A stretch of 64,000 nucleotides of DNA from Fictibacillus sp. FJAT-27399 (GTDB lineage Bacteria > Bacillota > Bacilli > Bacillales > Fictibacillaceae). The stretch is taken from contig NZ_LMVC01000003.1 of NCBI RefSeq assembly GCF_001510655.1, positions 169,847 to 233,846 of the forward strand, read 5' to 3'. Position 1 is the stretch's first letter, and the number at the start of each line of letters is the position of its first letter. The position numbers and the translations under genes were made by a program. The notes below the pieces were generated by a model. The model was given only the letters and a program-made list of their open reading frames with translations, was not told the DNA's origin and made no database searches. Shown here one piece after another: positions 8,765 through 16,744 of this stretch.

Positions 8765-9313
8765 ATGACAAAGACGGCTGAACGACTGTTTTCTTTTAAT
8801 CTGCTTAAATGGATCGAGGAAAATAAGGATGCGTTAAAACCGCCTGTGAACAACAAAGTGCTCTGGCAGGATTCTGAGTTCATCTGCATGATCATCGGCG
8901 GACCGAACCGCCGGCGTGATTTTCACGTCGACCCTTCAGACGAGTTCTTTTACCAGATCAAAGGCGACTGTTATGTCGAGTGCATTACGGAAGACGGGGC
9001 AAGAAAGGTCGTTACAGTAAAAGAAGGTGAAGTGTTCATGCTGCCTGCGATGGTTCCACATTCTCCTCACCGTGTAGCGGACACGTACGGACTCGTCATC
9101 GAGCGCAAGCGTGCAGAAGGAGAACTAGAGGATTTCGTCTGGTTCTGTGATGAGTGCAACCATGAGATGCACCGGGTGACCGTACAGCTGAACGATATTG
9201 AAAAACAAGTGAAAGAAGCAATCCATAGCTTTAATTCAGATGCGGAAGTCCGCTTGTGCAAGAATTGCGGCCACCACATGCCGGAAAACGTGGAGGAATG
9301 GAAGTGCGAATAG
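8765..9313 (+). CDS. nbaC: 3-hydroxyanthranilate 3,4-dioxygenase
   Basis: A cupin Fe(II) dioxygenase that opens the ring of 3-hydroxyanthranilate to 2-amino-3-carboxymuconate 6-semialdehyde. The iron ligands fit H54, E60 and H99, matching the spacing in characterised bacterial enzymes. A C-terminal rubredoxin-like metal site is present with C128/C131 (CDEC) and C165/C168 (CKNC), as in bacterial and not human enzymes. The length of 182 residues is normal. The start follows CGGGAGGAATACCAA. The 3' end overlaps the decarboxylase gene, which points to translational coupling. Confidence 0.92.
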   Translation: MTKTAERLFSFNLLKWIEENKDALKPPVNNKVLWQDSEFICMIIGGPNRRRDFHVDPSDEFFYQIKGDCYVECITEDGARKVVTVKEGEVFMLPAMVPHSPHRVADTYGLVIERKRAEGELEDFVWFCDECNHEMHRVTVQLNDIEKQVKEAIHSFNSDAEVRLCKNCGHHMPENVEEWKCE

Positions 9314-10341
9314 ATTTTCACACCCATATCATTCCGGAGAGCTTTCCGGATTTTACGGAAAAATACGGCGGAGAGCGCTGGCCGGTGCTGAACCGGACGT
9401 GTGCGTGCGGTGCGTCCATCATGGTGGGTGGAAAAAATTTTCGGGATGTGACGGACCAGGTATGGTCGCCGGAAAAACGAATTCAGGACATGGACCGGGA
9501 AGGCGTTGATATTCAGGTGCTGTCCCCGATTCCGGTCACGTTCTCGTACTGGGCGAATCCGGAAGCTGCAATCGAGATGGCAAAGATTCAGAACGATTTT
9601 ATTGCAGAAACGGCCGCAAAGCACCCGGACCGTTTTGTCGGCTTAGGGACGGTCCCGATGCAGGAGAGTGTAACCGCCGTCCGGGAGATGGAACGCTGCA
9701 TCAATGAACTTGGTCTGTATGGCATTGAGATCGGAACGAACGTCAACGGCAAGAACTTGGATGATCCGTCATTTCTGCTATTTTTTGAGATGGCAGAAAA
9801 ATGGGAAGTGCCAATCTTCATCCACCCGTGGGAGACGCTCGGACGGGATCGGATGCCGAACCATAACTTCATGTATACGGTAGGCATGCCGAGTGAGACG
9901 GCGCTTGCAGCGGCCTCGCTCATCTGGAGCGGCATTATGGAGAAGCATCCGCGTCTGAAGATCTGTTTTGCCCATGGAGGCGGTTCGTTTCCTTACCTCA
10001 TTCCAAGACTGGATCAAGGCTGGAACGTCTGGCCGCACCTCAGGCTGACGACTCATCCGCCGAGCCATTATGCCAAACAGTTTTATTTTGATTCGTTAAA
10101 CTACGATCCGCTGAACATCAAATATATGATGGAGCGGTTTGGCTTCGAGAAAATTTTCATGGGTTCGGATTATCCGTTTTTGCTGCGTGAAATCAATCCT
10201 GGCAAGGTGATCGATGAAACGCTCGAGTTAACAGCTGAGCAGAAACGCGGCATGCTTGGTGAGAATGCAGCACGGTTTTTAAATTTGGAACTCGGGAAAC
10301 GGGGTGCAGTTCTTGCAAACAGTGCAAAATCCGGAGAGTAA
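9304..10341 (+). CDS. nbaD: 2-amino-3-carboxymuconate-6-semialdehyde decarboxylase (ACMSD)
   Basis: A zinc-dependent amidohydrolase-fold decarboxylase converting ACMS to 2-aminomuconate 6-semialdehyde and so diverting carbon from quinolinate. The metal motif FHTH is at the N-terminus; later ligands are in FIHPWE, FAHGGG and MGSDYPF. GTG 9304 is preferred, because GGAGG (9292-9296) is 7 bp upstream; the in-frame ATG at 9298 is only one base from that SD. The reading frame overlaps nbaC by 10 bp and the next gene by about 38 bp, so the set is tightly coupled. Confidence 0.9.
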   Translation: MRIDFHTHIIPESFPDFTEKYGGERWPVLNRTCACGASIMVGGKNFRDVTDQVWSPEKRIQDMDREGVDIQVLSPIPVTFSYWANPEAAIEMAKIQNDFIAETAAKHPDRFVGLGTVPMQESVTAVREMERCINELGLYGIEIGTNVNGKNLDDPSFLLFFEMAEKWEVPIFIHPWETLGRDRMPNHNFMYTVGMPSETALAAASLIWSGIMEKHPRLKICFAHGGGSFPYLIPRLDQGWNVWPHLRLTTHPPSHYAKQFYFDSLNYDPLNIKYMMERFGFEKIFMGSDYPFLLREINPGKVIDETLELTAEQKRGMLGENAARFLNLELGKRGAVLANSAKSGE

Positions 10342-10771
10342 GCTGGAGGAGCTCGGGCTGACCCTCGCTCCTGTCCGGACGGCAGTCGGAAACTATGTGA
10401 GCTGTGTAAGAACCGGAAGCCTTCTTTTTACATCCGGTCAGGGTGTTGATCAGTATCATGGCAAACTGGGCCGGGAACTAACGATTGAAGAAGGATATTT
10501 GGCCGCCCAACAGTCGATGCTGAATCTTCTCAGTGTCGTGAAGCAGGAGCTTGGTGAGTTGAGCAGAGTGAAGCGTGTCGTGAAGATACTTGGCATGGTG
10601 AACTGTACAGAGGATTTTACCGCGACTCCCCAAGTGATGAACGGGGCGTCGGATCTGCTCGTTCAAGTGTTTGGCGAAAAAGGAAAACACGCGCGTTCAG
10701 CCGTCGGGATGGCACAGCTTCCGAACAATACGGCGATTGAGATCGAGATGATTCTGGAGATCGAAGAGTAA
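10304..10771 (+). CDS. nbaF: RidA-family protein, likely 2-aminomuconate deaminase
   Basis: A small trimeric RidA/YjgF/YER057c-type protein (155 residues; family motif VRTGSLLFTSGQG). In nba-type clusters such a protein hydrolyses 2-aminomuconate to 4-oxalocrotonate plus ammonia, and its position between decarboxylase and dehydrogenase genes supports that role. A generic imine deaminase cannot be excluded on sequence alone. The start is GTG 10304, inside the end of nbaD; a second GTG at 10322 is possible. Confidence 0.8.
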   Translation: MQFLQTVQNPESKLEELGLTLAPVRTAVGNYVSCVRTGSLLFTSGQGVDQYHGKLGRELTIEEGYLAAQQSMLNLLSVVKQELGELSRVKRVVKILGMVNCTEDFTATPQVMNGASDLLVQVFGEKGKHARSAVGMAQLPNNTAIEIEMILEIEE

Positions 10772-10783
10772 GGAGGTTCACAC

Positions 10784-12253
10784 ATGACGAAAGAAATGAC
10801 GGCTGATAAAAAAACACTGAAAGACGCGCTTCTTTTTATTGACGGCGAGTACGTAGAGGCCCGTTCCGGCAGCACGTTCGACTCCATCAATCCGGCGACC
10901 AATGAAAAGCTCGCAGCTGTTGCGAACGGAAGTCCGGAAGATGCGGAGCGTGCGATCGAATCGGCCAAGAAAGCTTTTGACAGCGGTGTTTGGAGCAAGA
11001 TGCCGGTAGAGGAACGCTCTGATATTCTATGCCGGATGTCCGACCTGATCATGGAGAACGTGGACGAGCTCGCGATGGTCGAAACGCTTGATGTTGGCAA
11101 GCCAATCAAAGAAAGCCGTGGATTTGATATTCCGCGGGCCGCTTCCAACTTCCGCTTTTTTGCCGAGATGTCCAAATACATGGTTCACGAGCATTACGAC
11201 AAGCACAATATCATGTCCTACGCTAAATATACTCCGGCCGGGGTTACGAGCCTCATCATCCCGTGGAACCTTCCGTTCATGCAGATGACGTGGAAAGCGT
11301 CGGCCGCTCTTGCAGCAGGCAATACGGTCGTTGTAAAGCCGGCATCCTATACACCGCTTAGTGCGGTCATGCTCGGCGAGATTGCGAACGAAGCCGGGCT
11401 GCCGCCGGGAGTATTGAACATAATTACCGGTCCGGGCAGCACGATGGGCACGGCGATGACAACCAATCCGTCAGTCCGCAGGATCTCATTTGTGGGTGAA
11501 TCGAATACAGGCAAAACGATCATGCGCAATGCGGCGGAAAACCTGATCCCAGTTTCATTGGAGCTTGGCGGAAAATCAGCGAATATCGTGTTTGAAGATG
11601 CCGACCTGGATGAAGCGGTACAAGGTTCACTTGATGCGATCTACCGCAACCAGGGGGAGATCTGCTTAGCGGGGTCGCGCCTGTTATTGCAGGAAAGCAT
11701 CTATGATCAGTTTTTGGAAAAGTTTACGGTGGCTGTTCAGAAAATTAAAGTCGGCGATCCGACCGATGAAACGACAGATATGGGCGCAGTTGTCTCAAAG
11801 AGCCATCTCGAAACGGTACATAACTATGTAGAGATCGGGCTAACTGAGGGGGCGAAGCTGGCATGCGGCGGCAAGCAGGTTAAAGGGCTGGAGCATGGTA
11901 ACTTTTACGAGCCGACCGTCCTTTATGATGTGGACAACAGCATGCGGGTCGCCCAGGAAGAGATTTTCGGTCCGGTTCTTGTGGTTATTCCATTTAAAAC
12001 CGAAGAAGATGCCATTCGGATCGCCAATGATTCAATGTACGGCCTTGCAGGAGTCGTCTGGACGAACGATATCCGCCGGGCACAGCGGGTGACGGCAGGT
12101 GTGGATTCAGGACTGCTCTGGATCAATTGCTGGTATATTCGTGACCTAAGAACGCCTTTTGGCGGCTCGAAAGCAAGCGGGATCGGGCGTGAAGGCGGCC
12201 GGCACAGCTTCGAATTTTATACCGAGGCAAAAACGATCACGATGAAATTATAA
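10784..12253 (+). CDS. nbaE: 2-aminomuconate 6-semialdehyde dehydrogenase
   Basis: An NAD-dependent aldehyde dehydrogenase (489 residues) oxidising 2-aminomuconate 6-semialdehyde to 2-aminomuconate. The motif LELGGKSANIVFED supplies the catalytic Glu, and Cys294 lies in EICLAGSRLL. The related hydroxymuconic semialdehyde dehydrogenases have the same fold, so substrate assignment rests on the neighbours. A perfect AGGAGG with 7-bp spacing precedes the ATG. The gene is followed by an intergenic repeat and then the second half of the pathway. Confidence 0.88.
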   Translation: MTKEMTADKKTLKDALLFIDGEYVEARSGSTFDSINPATNEKLAAVANGSPEDAERAIESAKKAFDSGVWSKMPVEERSDILCRMSDLIMENVDELAMVETLDVGKPIKESRGFDIPRAASNFRFFAEMSKYMVHEHYDKHNIMSYAKYTPAGVTSLIIPWNLPFMQMTWKASAALAAGNTVVVKPASYTPLSAVMLGEIANEAGLPPGVLNIITGPGSTMGTAMTTNPSVRRISFVGESNTGKTIMRNAAENLIPVSLELGGKSANIVFEDADLDEAVQGSLDAIYRNQGEICLAGSRLLLQESIYDQFLEKFTVAVQKIKVGDPTDETTDMGAVVSKSHLETVHNYVEIGLTEGAKLACGGKQVKGLEHGNFYEPTVLYDVDNSMRVAQEEIFGPVLVVIPFKTEEDAIRIANDSMYGLAGVVWTNDIRRAQRVTAGVDSGLLWINCWYIRDLRTPFGGSKASGIGREGGRHSFEFYTEAKTITMKL

Positions 12254-12428
12254 GGCTGTTTCAGCAGCTTCTGTTGCTCTTGGAAGTGGTTGATCTCCGT
12301 TCCAGGATGCTCGCTTTCCGCGGGGCGTGCGGTGAGCCTGTAGTCTCACCTGTCACGCTACTCCCGCAGGAGTCTCGCACCTTCCACTCCAATCAACTTG
12401 GCAATGAAGCTAATTAAACAAAAGCCTT
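12252..12428 (+). repeat. Intergenic repeat, copy C (short form)
   Basis: A 177-bp copy lying inside the nba cluster. Its ends AAGGCTGTTT and AAACAAAAGCCTT are imperfect inverted repeats. The core contains CTCGCTTTCCGCGGGGCGTG and CACTCCAATCAACTT. The copy starts at the nbaE stop codon. Confidence 0.7.
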
Positions 12429-12455
12429 CATAATTTTTTAGAAAAAAGCTAAGAG

Positions 12456-12486
12456 ACGAAAGGTGCTAAATGCCTTTCGTTCCTTA
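12456..12486 (+). terminator. Possible hairpin between nbaE and nbaH
   Basis: ACGAAAGG (12456-12463) and CCTTTCGT (12473-12480) form an 8-bp stem followed by TCCTTATTTT. The T-run is interrupted and the next gene starts 30 bp later, so it may attenuate or process the transcript instead of ending it. Confidence 0.35.
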
Positions 12487-12512
12487 TTTTATAGAGAAGG
12501 GATGAAACGCCA

Positions 12513-13292
12513 ATGCAAAAATTCATAGATCAGCTCGCAGGGGAACTGCTTGAGGCTGAACGCACGACCGTGCCGGTGGCTCCACTGACGGAACGATTTG
12601 AGAACCTTACCGTGGAGGACGCCTATCAGATTCAGCTTGCGATCGCCAAAAGCAAGACAGAAGAAGGCCGAAAAGTGATCGGGAAGAAGGTCGGCCTGAC
12701 GAGCAAAGCAATGCAGAACATGCTCGGTGTGACAGAACCGGATTATGGCCACTTGTTTGATGATATGGCTGTGAAAAATGGAGAGACCGTTAGAATTAAC
12801 TCCATGATCAAGCCAAGGGTCGAAGCAGAAATCGGCTTTGTGCTGCGAGAAGAGCTGTTTCAGCCCAACGTGACGTTTTTAGATGTACTTATGGCAACCG
12901 ATTATGTGGTTCCAGCACTTGAGATCATCGACAGCCGCATCGCCGACTGGAAAATCAAGCTCGTGGATACGGTTGCAGACAACGGATCATCGGCAAAGGT
13001 CGTCCTTAGTGACAAGAAGAAAACCATTGATGAGGTTGATTTTAGAAGTGCCAGCATGGTTTTATTCAAAAATGAAGAGCTGATTGCAACCGGGGCAGGA
13101 GCGGCAGCACTTGGACACCCGGCTCACGCGGTCGCCTGGCTTGCCAACAAGCTTTACGAGTTCGGCATTCCGTTAAAAGCAAACGAGCTCATTCTGCCAG
13201 GTGCTTTATCGGCGGCCATTGACGTTTTGCCAGGAGATACAGTGACGGCAGAATTCGGTCCATTGGGCTGGGTATCCGTCCATTTTGCATAA
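12513..13292 (+). CDS. nbaH: 2-oxopent-4-enoate hydratase
   Basis: Adds water to 2-hydroxypenta-2,4-dienoate to give 4-hydroxy-2-oxovalerate in meta-cleavage pathways. The 259-residue protein belongs to the MhpD/DmpE/XylJ hydratase-decarboxylase family: KKVGLTSKAMQNMLGV, the acidic triad region RVEAEIGFVL, and LGHPAHAVAWLANKL. A paralogue at 15232 fits the decarboxylase branch better (it has the FKF..VVADN.SS..F segment typical of XylI), so this gene is assigned as the hydratase. The two calls could be swapped only if that comparison misleads. Confidence 0.8.
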   Translation: MQKFIDQLAGELLEAERTTVPVAPLTERFENLTVEDAYQIQLAIAKSKTEEGRKVIGKKVGLTSKAMQNMLGVTEPDYGHLFDDMAVKNGETVRINSMIKPRVEAEIGFVLREELFQPNVTFLDVLMATDYVVPALEIIDSRIADWKIKLVDTVADNGSSAKVVLSDKKKTIDEVDFRSASMVLFKNEELIATGAGAAALGHPAHAVAWLANKLYEFGIPLKANELILPGALSAAIDVLPGDTVTAEFGPLGWVSVHFA

Positions 13293-13307
13293 GAAAGGAG
13301 AAAGGCT

Positions 13308-14216
13308 ATGGAGAAGGTAAAAGCAGCAATCATCGGTTCGGGGAACATCGGAACGGACCTCATGTACAAGCTTGCACGAAGTGAATGGCTCGAACTGACT
13401 GCTGTCATTGGTATTGATGCGGAATCAGATGGTTTGAAGCGGGCTAAAGATGCGGGGTACACCACGTTTGATAACGGAATTCAGGGGTTGTTGGAAAACC
13501 CTGAGCTTGCGGACATCGTTTTTGATGCAACGTCTGCCAAGGCTCATGTGCGCCATGCAGAAGTGCTGAAGGATCTGGGGAAGTTTGCAGTCGATCTCAC
13601 TCCGGCAGCACGCGGACCGTTCGTATGCCCTGCGGTAAACCTTGGCAGTTATCTTGATGAATCAAATGTAAATATGATCACGTGCGGGGGACAGGCGACG
13701 ATTCCTATCATTCACGCGATCAACAGGGTGGCAGATGTGGAGTATGGGGAAATCGTAGCGACGATCGCCAGCAAGAGCGCCGGACCTGGAACACGGGCCA
13801 ACATTGATGAATTTACGATTACGACCCGCAGAGGGATTGAAGAGGCAGGCGGGGCGGACCGCGGAAAAGCTTTGATTATCATGAACCCAGCCGATCCCCC
13901 GATTCTGATGAGAGACACGGTGTATTGTGAGGTTAAAAATATGGATGAAGAAGCAATCCGGCAGTCCATCTATGACATGGTTTCTCAAGTTCAAGCGTAT
14001 GTGCCTGGCTATCTTTTAAAACAAGAGCCGTTGTTTGAAGACAACCGGGTCACTGTTTTTCTTGAGGTGGAAGGGGCTGGAGATTATTTCCCTCCGTATG
14101 CCGGCAACCTTGATATCATGACGGCAGCTGCAGTCCGGGTCGCGGAGCAATACGTCAAACACCGGATGGAACAAGGGAAGTCGCCGGAAAGGAAGGGTAC
14201 CTATGAAACGAAATAG
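13308..14216 (+). CDS. nbaJ: Acetaldehyde dehydrogenase (acylating)
   Basis: Converts acetaldehyde, NAD and CoA to acetyl-CoA as the last step of the meta-cleavage pathway (MhpF/DmpF family, 302 residues). The Rossmann motif GSGNIGTD spans 10-17; the catalytic Cys126 is in [13 protein letters not shown]. It normally forms a channelling complex with the aldolase encoded by the next gene, and the two frames overlap by 14 bp. The start follows AGAAAGGAGAAAGGCT. Confidence 0.92.
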   Translation: MEKVKAAIIGSGNIGTDLMYKLARSEWLELTAVIGIDAESDGLKRAKDAGYTTFDNGIQGLLENPELADIVFDATSAKAHVRHAEVLKDLGKFAVDLTPAARGPFVCPAVNLGSYLDESNVNMITCGGQATIPIIHAINRVADVEYGEIVATIASKSAGPGTRANIDEFTITTRRGIEEAGGADRGKALIIMNPADPPILMRDTVYCEVKNMDEEAIRQSIYDMVSQVQAYVPGYLLKQEPLFEDNRVTVFLEVEGAGDYFPPYAGNLDIMTAAAVRVAEQYVKHRMEQGKSPERKGTYETK

Positions 14217-15228
14217 CGAAAAGCCCATAAAATTGACCGAAGTTTGCCTTCGTGACGGCAGCCATGTCATGAAGCACCAGTTCACGGCAGAACAGGTGTG
14301 GAAGGTAGCAAAAGCGCTGGATGAGGCTGGCATGCATTACATTGAGGTAAGCCATGGGGATGGACTCGGCGGTTCAACCCTGCAATACGGGCGTTCTCTA
14401 GTGGATGAGATGTCACTGATTGAAACAGCGGTCGAGGCGTGTAAGTCGTCAACAGTTGCGGTCCTCTTAATTCCTGGAATCGGTACGGTTCATGAATTGA
14501 AACAGGCTCGTGACCTAGGGGCAGGCCTCGTTCGTGTGGCGACTCATGTTACAGAGGCTGATGTTTCTGCTCAGCATATTCACCTGGCACGAGAGCTTGG
14601 GATGGAAGCCTTCGGATTTTTGATGATGGCTCACTCTGCTCCCGTCGAAAAGCTGGTCGAACAGGCCAAGCTGATGGAAAGCTATGGCGCGCAGGCGGTG
14701 TATGTGACGGATTCCGCGGGTGCCCTGCTGCCTCACGAAGTCCGTGAACGAATCAGCGCTCTTCGCCAGTCGCTGGATATCGAGATCGGGTTTCATGCCC
14801 ATAACAATCTCTCAGTCGCCGTGGCCAATACACTGGTGGCTATTGAAGAAGGAGCGACCCGGATTGATGGCAGTGTCCGCTGTCTGGGGGCAGGAGCGGG
14901 GAATACGCAGACAGAGGTATTGCTGGCTGTACTTGATCGCCTCGGTCTTGATGTGGGGATCGACCTCTATAAAATGCAGGACCTCGCGGAGGATATCGTA
15001 GCACCGATGCTGCCGCGTCCGCAGGAGATCAGTAAAGGCAGTCTTGTGATGGGGCATGCCGGTGTCTACTCGAGCTTCCTTCTGCACGCCGAACGGGCAG
15101 CTGCTCGTTTCGGACTGGATTCACGGGATATTTTAGTAGAGCTTGGCAAGCGAAAGGCAGTCGGGGGACAGGAAGATATGATACTTGATGTAGCGGCCGA
15201 GCTGGCCAAGACCAAACAGGAGGTGTGA
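14203..15228 (+). CDS. nbaI: 4-hydroxy-2-oxovalerate aldolase
   Basis: A divalent-metal class II pyruvate aldolase (MhpE/DmpG family, 341 residues) splitting 4-hydroxy-2-oxovalerate into pyruvate and acetaldehyde. The N-terminal [12 protein letters not shown] carries the catalytic Arg-Asp and His; the metal-binding GFHAHNN motif lies about residues 197-203. The C-terminal communication domain for the partner dehydrogenase is present. It overlaps the dehydrogenase gene, with GGAAGGGTACCT before its ATG. Confidence 0.92.
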   Translation: MKRNSEKPIKLTEVCLRDGSHVMKHQFTAEQVWKVAKALDEAGMHYIEVSHGDGLGGSTLQYGRSLVDEMSLIETAVEACKSSTVAVLLIPGIGTVHELKQARDLGAGLVRVATHVTEADVSAQHIHLARELGMEAFGFLMMAHSAPVEKLVEQAKLMESYGAQAVYVTDSAGALLPHEVRERISALRQSLDIEIGFHAHNNLSVAVANTLVAIEEGATRIDGSVRCLGAGAGNTQTEVLLAVLDRLGLDVGIDLYKMQDLAEDIVAPMLPRPQEISKGSLVMGHAGVYSSFLLHAERAAARFGLDSRDILVELGKRKAVGGQEDMILDVAAELAKTKQEV

Positions 15229-15231
15229 TTC

Positions 15232-16020
15232 GTGACGGTAACAAAAAGAGGACAGGATGAAATGGTAGACTATCTTTTGGGCGCAGAACGCGATATCCGT
15301 GAAGTCATCAAGCTGACGGACCAGAATCCTGACCTTGCCATAGATGAAGCGTATGATATCCAGCAGCTTTTGATCGAAAAAAAGATGGAACAGGGAGCAG
15401 GAAGAGCGGGGATTAAGCTTGGCTTAACGAGCAAAGCGAAGCAGGAGATGATGGGCGTTCACGAGGCAATCTATGGTTTTCTGCTCACGGATATGCTCGC
15501 GTACGAATGGGAGCCTGTTCGGTTCAACCAGCTAATTCATCCAAAGGCCGAGCCTGAAATCGCCTTTTTAATGGGTGAGGATCTGCAGGGAACAAACGTT
15601 ACGGCTGAGGATGTACTGAAGGCGACCAAGTACATAGCACCTGCCATCGAGATCATTGACAGCCGATATAAGGACTTTAAATTCACGCTTGTTGATGTGG
15701 TAGCGGATAATTGCTCGTCTGCGAAGTTCATAGCCGGAAGCAAGTGGATCTCGCCAGACAAGTTGGATCTTGCCCATATCGGCATGGTTATGTCCAAAAA
15801 CGGCGAAGTGGCCACAACAGGAGCTGGAGCGGCCGTGCTCGGGCATCCGGCAGCAGCGGTTGCCTGGTGCGTGAATAAGATGGGAGAGAGGAACGAAGGC
15901 CTTAAAAAAGGCGACATCGTCCTGAGCGGCGCTTTATCAGAAGCCATTGCCTTTGAGCCGGGCGACACCATTATTGCCACGTTTGACGAGCTCGGCAGCG
16001 TATCGTTCTCCTGTAAATAG
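15232..16020 (+). CDS. nbaG: 4-oxalocrotonate (2-oxo-3-hexenedioate) decarboxylase
   Basis: Decarboxylates 2-oxo-3-hexenedioate to 2-oxopent-4-enoate (262 residues; XylI/DmpH type). It shares the hydratase fold with the protein at 12513, and the segment IDSRYKDFKFTLVDVVADN matches decarboxylases best. The GTG start at 15232 follows AGGAGGTGATTC, an almost ideal site. The next gene begins 2 bp after its stop. Confidence 0.82.
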   Translation: MTVTKRGQDEMVDYLLGAERDIREVIKLTDQNPDLAIDEAYDIQQLLIEKKMEQGAGRAGIKLGLTSKAKQEMMGVHEAIYGFLLTDMLAYEWEPVRFNQLIHPKAEPEIAFLMGEDLQGTNVTAEDVLKATKYIAPAIEIIDSRYKDFKFTLVDVVADNCSSAKFIAGSKWISPDKLDLAHIGMVMSKNGEVATTGAGAAVLGHPAAAVAWCVNKMGERNEGLKKGDIVLSGALSEAIAFEPGDTIIATFDELGSVSFSCK

Positions 16021-16022
16021 AG

Positions 16023-16202
16023 ATGCCGATCATTCAGGTGCAGATCATTAAAGGCCGATCCGACGAGCAGATTCAGAACATGATTGCGAGTGTGACTGAA
16101 TCGGCAGCCAGCACGCTGAACGTGAAGCCGGAGCAGGTCAGAGTGCTCGTTACTGAGGTTGAAGGGAAGCACTGGGCAGTTGGGGGAAAAGCGAAAGAGT
16201 AA
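16023..16202 (+). CDS. 4-oxalocrotonate tautomerase
   Basis: A 59-residue enzyme of the 4-OT family, which uses the N-terminal proline exposed after removal of Met (MPIIQVQIIKGRS). It isomerises the 2-hydroxymuconate formed upstream to the substrate of the adjacent decarboxylase. The stop codon falls at 16200-16202 and a terminator follows. It starts 2 bp after the decarboxylase stop and probably relies on translational coupling. With it the lower pathway from 3-hydroxyanthranilate to pyruvate and acetyl-CoA is complete. Confidence 0.88.
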   Translation: MPIIQVQIIKGRSDEQIQNMIASVTESAASTLNVKPEQVRVLVTEVEGKHWAVGGKAKE

Positions 16203-16217
16203 TAGATTAGCAGGGAG

Positions 16218-16246
16218 CCATTCAGCGGTGCTGGGTGGTTTTTTTG
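16218..16246 (+). terminator. Terminator of the aromatic cluster
   Basis: CCATTCAGC (16218-16226) pairs with GCTGGGTGG (16230-16238), with two G-T pairs, followed by seven T residues. Confidence 0.8.
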
Positions 16247-16744
16247 TGTGGTGGGTTGGATCAGGTGGGCGCATTTATGAAAATGATGTGTTTTGCAAGT
16301 AAACCTTGTCGAACCCCAAGTAACAGGAGCATTTTCGCAAGTAAACTCTGTCGAACCGCAAGTAACAGCCTCGTTTCCGCAAGTAAAGAGTGTCGAATCG
16401 CAAGTAACGGTCTGCCTGGAGTGCTTCCTAATCCACAGAAGAGGGTTATTGATGAAGGTTTTGACAAGTTGATCTCTTTTTCAACGCTTCCGCAGGTAAA
16501 TTTATATGTCTAAATTCATTTTTTATCGTTCGTTACGGAGCCAAATCCCATAAGTACCGCTTGCAGGGGAAAGCTGTAGAACGACAAGAGTTCTATTAAG
16601 TAATGTCTAGTATTACTTAATATTTTATGAAAAGAAAAAGGAATATCGTATTCTAAGAGATATCTTAACCCTACTTGTTATATAACAGACTATGATATAA
16701 TAGACTAAAATTTCTAATTATTTAAGTTACGGAGGGATCACTCG
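16247..16744. other. Non-coding stretch before the acyl-CoA ligase
   Basis: It holds array R4 at 16295-16420 and then about 300 AT-rich bases. TATAAT at 16696-16701 in TATGATATAATAGAC is a plausible -10 box for the ligase gene; no good -35 at proper spacing is evident. No gene is seen. Confidence 0.5.
16295..16420. repeat. 21-bp-period array R4, core GCAAGTAA
   Basis: Six units start at 16295, 16316, 16337, 16358, 16379 and 16400, exactly 21 bp apart, with the same alternating two-unit pattern and the same preceding ATGAAAATGATGTGTTTT as the array at 6006. The two arrays are 10.3 kb apart and bracket the aromatic cluster. Confidence 0.85.
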
